NCBI GenBank assembly: GCA_001986395.2
Contig: MQVO02000003.1
Coordinates: 1,736,001 to 1,800,000, forward strand
Direction: 5' to 3'
Source: Irpex lacteus
Taxonomy: Eukaryota; Basidiomycota; Agaricomycetes; Polyporales; Irpicaceae
Length of the DNA stretch: 64,000 nucleotides
The notes beneath the pieces are model-generated. The model saw only the letters and a list, made by a program, of their open reading frames with translations. It was not told where the DNA came from and did not search any database. Of the stretch, positions 58,077-64,000 are shown piece after piece. Position 1 is the stretch's first letter. Every line of letters starts with the position of its first letter. The translations under genes were made by a program, and so were the position numbers.

Positions 58077-61000
58077 GCACTTTGTGCGGGAAGAGACGAA
58101 AGATGGGTCGCGGCGTGGAGTCGAGGTACTGGGACACTTATAGGTTTGTTGTACTCTGTTGTTCAGCTCCTTCCCTATTTGGGAGAACTGAAAGCGCCCA
58201 GCGAGAATCTGCCCTTTCGGGCAGTCCTCAATTACGTAAACTTATTCTGGCTCCGCGTTCATCCACAAGTTTCCACGCGCACCTACCACTTTCTGCTCCT
58301 CGCTGACCGCCCCCATCTCGCACATGGCGGGCTCAAACCTGTCCCAATGTCGCTGCTCGTTCGCCTGAGGCCGCTAGCAACGGCGTACGGCCAGCTAAGG
58401 GATAGCTCCGTGCACCACGTTGCCAAGCCGTGCCAGCACATCACCCAGCACTCCAGCGCGGACATTTAAGCGGGTGCCGAACCATGCCCATCTTCTCAGA
58501 AACAAAGGAACGGTTGATGCGGTATTATTTGCGGCACCGTTCTCCTTTAATCGAGTCTCATCGCAAGCGAATCTGATTCATATCACTTCCAGGGAAAGGG
58601 GCATCGCGCTGTTACAGGGTGTTCGCAGGCGGAACCCATGGCTGATCCCCCCACTCTGAGCAGTGGCGTGGCCATCCTGACCTATGCCACGTTTGGACAC
58701 CGCAGGCGGTAGGCATCATTTCCTTAAATTCATTTCCTCTGCGGTCATTGGCAGGTAAGATTCCGACATCAGATCTGGATGCCACCAAGTCTCAATTCTG
58801 GTACACGCGGCAGTGTCTTCTCCCACTGAACTACGCCCAATTCCGATATCAGCCCACGGGGCCTTTTGTGCATCTTTCATTATATTCTTCATTGTATGCG
58901 TCTCCTTCCGTCTCTCTCTGTTCTCGTCTCGTCGTCAGGTAAAACAACGGGCATTGTCATTTGTCGAGAAGACAAAGCGACAGTGTGTACTACCGCACCT
59001 GGAGCCGAACATTCAACAGCTGCGTTCTTGTCTTTCCCAGGGCTCAACGTATGTGCCGTCCGTCCATTGTGCTTCGGAACTCAGCGAGCTCGATCGTACA
59101 GCCAATCGTTCCAGTCCGTCAATTCGTGTTTGTCCGTTCATACAATTCACACACATACCTCAATGCTGGTTTAGTCCTCAGAACACAGGACACCGGGGGC
59201 ATGTGCTGTTTCGCGATAACCCCATCCAAGCAATCATGATGTCTTCCGTCTCCGCTTGATTTATCTCTCCGCTCTCACGAGAATATCACTCCTAGGAGGA
59301 AAGCTCGGTCGATAAGACAGTGACCTCGGCAACCAGCGTAGGTTCGAGGTCTCTCCATTTCTCGCCCTAGAGTTTGGCGGAGGTACTTCCCAGCTCCGCC
59401 AACCAGTCTTACCATTGATTACTGCGCCACCAGCGCCATAGTCTTCCTGACACTTGACATCTTCACTGCCAGTAGCGATCAGAAGGCGAAGGAAGCTTTC
59501 ACTCCTTCTTTAAATTGGGCCCTGGGCAAGATCATCTGCAGCTCACGGCACGCCGGTCCACTTTGGGACCACACCCTAGTCCTGTCCGTTTCAAGTATGT
59601 TTAGAATTTGTCGTGTCTCTGGTTCTATGGTATGTACATCCACTGCCAGCTGAAATTACAGTACAGTTCTCATCGTTATCTAGGTGATACATATTCAAAC
59701 TGTAGTGCGACATTACTGTTACCATACCCGGTCATACTGGCGCATCTGGCCACGTCGCGAACATTCCTGAATTTCACTCCGGACTCTGGCCAGTGCGAAA
59801 ATCCGTGACACTCGACCTTACGCGGCTTCTCATCACAGTCACGTCACTTCCTACCGCTTCCGGCCTCTGTGTAGTACGCTCTAGACGATCCGTTCCATGG
59901 GCAAAGTAGCAGATGCTACGGATGGGCGAAGCATACCTGTTGTTCGCACTGCCCGTTTCAAGCTCGGGAGACGCAGGAGTTGACCGGTGATCGTCCCGTA
60001 CCCACGCCTATTTCTGACTGAAGGATTTCTCTATCAAGCGAGCTATGTACACCCAAAAAACTATCTCCTGAATATAGCGCGGTCAGTCATCAGATGGAGC
60101 ATCAAACGGTTGGCTTCGTAGGCTAACCTGTTTCTTTTCGCGTCACGACACGCACACACGGTAGCGCGCCGCGGCATTTCATAACACGGGCGGTCATTCC
60201 TTGAAAGACATTCTGTCAAATCGCCGATCAACTTAACTCAGGTATCAGTCCTTTCTGTTGGTTTAGGTCCATTTCATCAGGTTATTCATGCGTACCATGG
60301 AAGCCCTCTGGGCCACTGTAGTTCCTGGCGGCCATGGTCCTGTTGCCGCGTTGCCATGGACATGTATGAATCTCCCTCTACGTCAACATCTCTACCTTAT
60401 CGAGTATCTCAACCATAGCGTCCTCATCAGGTTACAGCACCGCTGATATCTTTCGCTGACTTGATTTTCAGATCACGCTCACTTTGCACACCCAGGTTCC
60501 TCAGATTATGTTTTCATCTACTCTTCCACGAATTCCGGAATTTTACAGCTGGAAGCCGCTAACAGACCCCTTCTCAGATCTCAGGCCCTATTTCCACGAG
60601 CATAGGGCCTCGCCGACATAGCCTCGCCGGTAAAGCCTGCTCATCACCAGAATTAGTGATCGACACAAATACGGGTTCCTCCCTTCACCAAAGTCTGCCT
60701 TCATGTAATTGCTACCGTGAAACTCACTTAGTACGTATCCTCCTCTACAAAACATGTCCTCGAACTCATCTCCGATCTCCGTTCTATTCGCGTAAACACA
60801 TGGATCCAAGCATAAGTTCAAATTATGCTTTCTTACCTCATTAACGAAGCCTGGCCGGACACATGAGGCAGCCGATCGCCTCCTCGAGGTGTCCGCATTG
60901 TGTACACACAGCAGGTCCAAACAACACTGGCAGAGGAAAGATCTGATGCCTCTAATCGCTTATCTTACGATTGACCGGGTTTCTGCCAAAATTCTTCTAC

Positions 61001-62884
61001 ACTAGTGCGTCGTGCATCTCTACGTTCAATGAACAAGATATGTCGTTTACTTGAACGTCATGAGACGGGCATGTCTCGGCATGAGTCTTCTGGTTATCTT
61101 GATTGTACCGCAACCCTTGAAGCGCTCGCCGGGGCATGCTGCGCTATTAGTCAGTGGCGCTAACTTCCCCATTGTCTCCATTGTCATCCGACTCGTCTTG
61201 TCCCAGAATGATGAAACCATGCGGTGGGGGTGTCGATGTTCAAGCGGGACGCCACTGACAGCGAGTAGTGGCTTCAACTTATTTCTTCCACTTTCAGATT
61301 CAAGCTGCGGACGTCCTTTCAGCCTGATGAATGTCATCGCCGTAACACTCGCTGCTCATACCTTTACTAATTCTCATGTTCACGCCAACAGCCACCTAGC
61401 ATGCGAAGGATGAATATCGTCATTTGAACTTTCACATTTCCTGCCGAGTGAACATTAATATTCCTCCTAATTACCAATACTCTTTCCTTTTAGAATTCTT
61501 GAACCAGAACTCCCAAAGCTGTGCTCAGATATCAGGCTGACCCAAGGCTGACCTCTGCAAGTCTCGCGGAAGCACCGCTCTCATAAGCTTCCCAACTACC
61601 GGTACGTAGTGATGTCTCTGTCAGCGTAGTGTACTGCGCCGCGAAAGACTAGGGCCCGAGCGAGAGAATATCGGAGCCAGTGCGCAATGCGCGTAAGATA
61701 CTGGCTTGCTAGCTGTCAAGTAAGCTGTGTACCATGACTTGCACCTGTGACCAAGTTCTGCGGGCGCGCCAGGTTGCCGCGCCTTCGTGGGTCGGCAACA
61801 GTTCGGTAAGTAGAGTTCACCGGATTCGCACAGCCGTGACCCTAAAATCGGGTGCCGTTCGAATGCATGTTAAGCGGCGAACGTTTACAGTACATTAATT
61901 CCTCCACGACATTGAGGAATCCAGGGGTGCTTCGTGGCGGTGCTTAGATCACACTTTTCTAGGTAGAAAACAGCTTGAAAAGGAAGGCAAGAAAGTTGCC
62001 TGCGAACAGCAACCTGGGGGTGATTCCGTCATATTAATTTTGTCAGGCTCAGGGCGGCGATGAAAGAATTGGCGAAAGTAAGCGGTCATAAATCACATTT
62101 TTTATAGTACTGCCATGCTAACTTAGACCGGAGACACATTGCGATCGTATTGGTACTGCCTTCTTCAAGCTCTTACTAGCCTGTATGCCCGGATAGAATG
62201 TGCCAGCCGTCGTCCTAGTTGCGTCGTCATTCCTACTCGAGTAAGTAAATGGCTATCCGTGAGATCTTGAGAGCGACCTTACGGCTTCTAGGCTATGGCA
62301 ATTGACTTTGGCCTTCAGTAACGCACACGGCCGTTGTGTGCTGAGTCACCTCAGAGTCCCACTAAGTGGTATATGAACTTGAAATCAGCTGTATCTATTT
62401 ATGTAGTAAGTAAAAAACCTCAGTAAGAGTGTTGGTACTGAGCCTTTGTTACATGGCAAACATATAAGTCTCTGAGTCATCGGAATCCTGGGGCTTAGAG
62501 CTTGCAGTTCCGTGGCCACTTCTGGCCGATCCATGGGGGACTAATCGTAAATTTCCCGTGTCACTGGCCGTGGAGGTACTCACCCATGCCAGCGGTCTGA
62601 TCTGAGCAACTGTCAAAATCGCGAGGAGGATTTATTCATCTACATTCAAGTATTTGGTTTCGGCATATAAAAGTACATGAACTTGGAGGGTTATGCCTCG
62701 TTGCGGCAATGATTAAATTATGAGCGGTGAGTTTGGCCCTGTACTTGTTGGCGTACGAAGAATCAAACAGAGATACTACAAGATGACCTGATCAGAAAAA
62801 TCGTGACATGCATCGAGCATCGAGCAACGAGCAACGGACAGTTATTAGTTCAATAGCATGCGTTAAATGGGAACTAAAAATAAT
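58077..62884. other. 4.8 kb gene-poor region
   Basis: No frame longer than about 150 codons and no motif recognised on either strand. The first 100 bases hold the promoter of the minus-strand gene ending at 58076. Parts are C/T-rich on the plus strand (58870-59160, 59240-59460, 60560-60800). This could be a long upstream regulatory region or non-coding transcript of the regulator gene at 63202, or decayed sequence. Confidence 0.4.
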
Positions 62885-62957
62885 TTCCCATTAGCCGACT
62901 CGAACGACTGACCTCGTCATTACTAGTGACGCGCTCTACCAACTGAGCTAAACGGGA
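62885..62957 (-). tRNA. tRNA-Thr (anticodon AGT)
   Basis: On the minus strand: acceptor stem TCCCGTT pairs with AATGGGA (one G-T pair), discriminator A. D arm GCTC...GAGC, anticodon stem CGTCA/TGACG with loop CTAGTAA giving anticodon AGT, T arm AGTCG-TTCGAGT-CGGCT. No intron. 73 bases including the discriminator. A minus-strand T-run (TTATTTTTAG) follows as a likely terminator. Confidence 0.9.
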
Positions 62958-63201
62958 CTTAAACGTCAGAAGATATTGTAAAGATATAACGGTTTATCCT
63001 GGCTGAGCGGCCGAATATACGCCGACAACGCCAAAATATTTTTCTCAGAATTTCATGTGGAATTGTTGTACGGCCATGAAACGCTGAGCCCTCCCCCTGC
63101 TAATCTAAGGAGCCGCATTCCTCGTTCGTTGGACCTTCCACCTTACTACCGGAGACTGGATTGTCGTCGCTGTTCAGGAGACTTCCTCGCTGTGGGAAGC
63201 G
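62958..63201 (+). promoter_or_regulatory. Promoter and leader of the Gln-rich regulator gene
   Basis: Stretch between the tRNA-Thr and the ATG at 63202. No TATA box stands out. Confidence 0.3.
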
Positions 63202-64000
63202 ATGATGAACGCGGGCTCAAGCGCCCATAGCAATGAGAAGGACTTCTACAACGCATACAGCCACGCCGACCACACCCCTCACTCTCTCAACTCCTCTCGA
63301 GCGCGCACACCATTACTGCAGGAGATATTCGATATGAATGGTCTCAATATGCAACAAAACATGTCGCAAAGCAACCAAAATGTCAGCATGGATGTCCTGG
63401 ACAACCTCATGAACAATGGGTCCTCCAGCACGGGTGCTGGCCCGTCTTCCCTCCCAACATCCGCAGCATCCGGCTCCCAGGCAAACCAGCAACTACTTGT
63501 AGAGCAGCAGATCAAGTTGAATCAGCTTCAGCAGTTGTATCAGCTCCAGACGCAGATCTTTCAGCAGCAGGTGAGTTTCCCATCATCTGCCGGGTCGCCG
63601 GCCAGGGACGAGAGACTTGTGTTTTGGACCTGGCGTCGCGAGAACCTCACTGACAGTTTGCGCATTTAAACAACTAGATCGAACTTCTTAGTGGGCAGTC
63701 GTCGTTTGGATCCCTGTCCATGAACATGATGGTCGATCCCGGTCGTTCGCGGGATCAGCAGCATTACCTGCCCACACCTGGTGAGTCACTGAATTCTCGC
63801 TGCTTACCCTATGCATAGGCTGCTCAGAGCCCATCTATATATGCTACTTGAGCGAAAATAAGCCTCAGCTGTATTAGGGCTTGGAAGTTGCACGAATACA
63901 CCCTTCAATGCCTAACGGCTATTCCTTCCTACTCTTTATCACTCGGCAATGGCGTTGACCCCTTTTCCCCAACCTCCTTGCGCTCATCAGTCGTTGGTCA
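63202..64000 (+). CDS. Gln-rich putative transcriptional regulator, 5' part only
   Basis: Runs off the right edge, so its defining domain is not visible. Exon 1 (63202 to about 63570) encodes a Ser/Asn/Gln-rich low-complexity segment with a short conserved-looking piece (RTPLLQEIFDMNGLNMQQNM) and a predicted Gln/Leu-rich coiled coil (VEQQIKLNQLQQLYQLQTQI). After a GT-AG intron, a second exon continues IELLSGQSSFGSLSMNMM and ends before a GTGAGT donor at about 63781. No third exon could be fixed before the window ends. Composition resembles fungal transcription factors or co-regulators; this is inference only. Confidence 0.6.

Noticed and set aside
57328..58143. 271-codon plus-strand frame, longer than the annotated minus-strand gene
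   Set aside because: Gly/Val/Ser-rich mirror of the minus-strand protein, whose N-terminus and charged helix look real; the plus frame lacks any motif.
61047..61413. Overlapping 96- and 120-codon frames on opposite strands
   Set aside because: No recognisable feature, isolated in a gene-poor stretch.

Overview
The window reads as nuclear DNA of a mushroom-forming basidiomycete (Agaricomycetes). Genes are dense, lie on both strands, and are cut by many 45-90 nt GT-AG introns. The protein families are typical of that class: DUF6534, DUF6593, DUF3455, SUR7/PalI-like, a beta-trefoil lectin and a fungal NCS1 transporter. About 26 protein genes and two tRNA genes can be supported. Gene models were spliced by eye, so outer coordinates and motifs are firmer than every internal junction.

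Layout. 1-12.2 kb: a 2OG-Fe(II) oxygenase running off the left edge, an SDR oxidoreductase, an unknown membrane protein, a small PLPDLxFE-motif membrane protein whose 3' end has been tandemly duplicated, thymidylate synthase, and a many-exon DUF6534 membrane protein. 12.5-22 kb: a 1,074-residue RING-H2 protein divergent from the condensin subunit CAP-G/Ycg1, then the GPI-anchor enzyme PIG-L/Gpi12. 22.4-31.1 kb: a SUR7/PalI-like protein, a 554 bp inverted-repeat element, and three secreted DUF3455 paralogues in tandem with an intron-bearing tRNA-Leu between the first two. 31.5-36.8 kb: RPA14 (Rfa3) divergent from Nup96, then a DUF6593 protein. 36.8-40.2 kb has no recognisable gene. 40.2-58.1 kb: Gid9/Fyv10, an NCS1 permease, PFK-2/FBPase-2, the mRNA-export adaptor Yra1/ALY, a beta-trefoil lectin, ribosomal protein uL15, Rpb11, the mitochondrial GTPase Mtg1 and a low-complexity basic protein. 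58.1-63.2 kb is gene-poor apart from a tRNA-Thr. The 5' end of a glutamine-rich putative regulator leaves at the right edge.

Most genes are independent housekeeping or accessory units. Three links are visible. First, three genes of DNA synthesis or chromosome handling (thymidylate synthase, RPA14, condensin CAP-G) carry clustered ACGCGT/ACGCGA sites upstream, suggesting shared MBF-type cell-cycle control. Second, the DUF3455 genes form a local expansion of secreted proteins with matching promoters and intron positions. Third, local duplication and decay is seen twice: degenerate copies of one gene's last exon behind it, and degenerate copies of the lectin core promoter in front of it.

I saw no CRISPR array, prokaryotic defence locus, biosynthetic cluster or viral insertion. 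The most unusual items are the promoter-repeat array, the 3'-exon duplication, the young inverted-repeat element, a PFK-2 whose phosphatase catalytic histidine is replaced by serine, and four introns that appear to use GC-AG ends.
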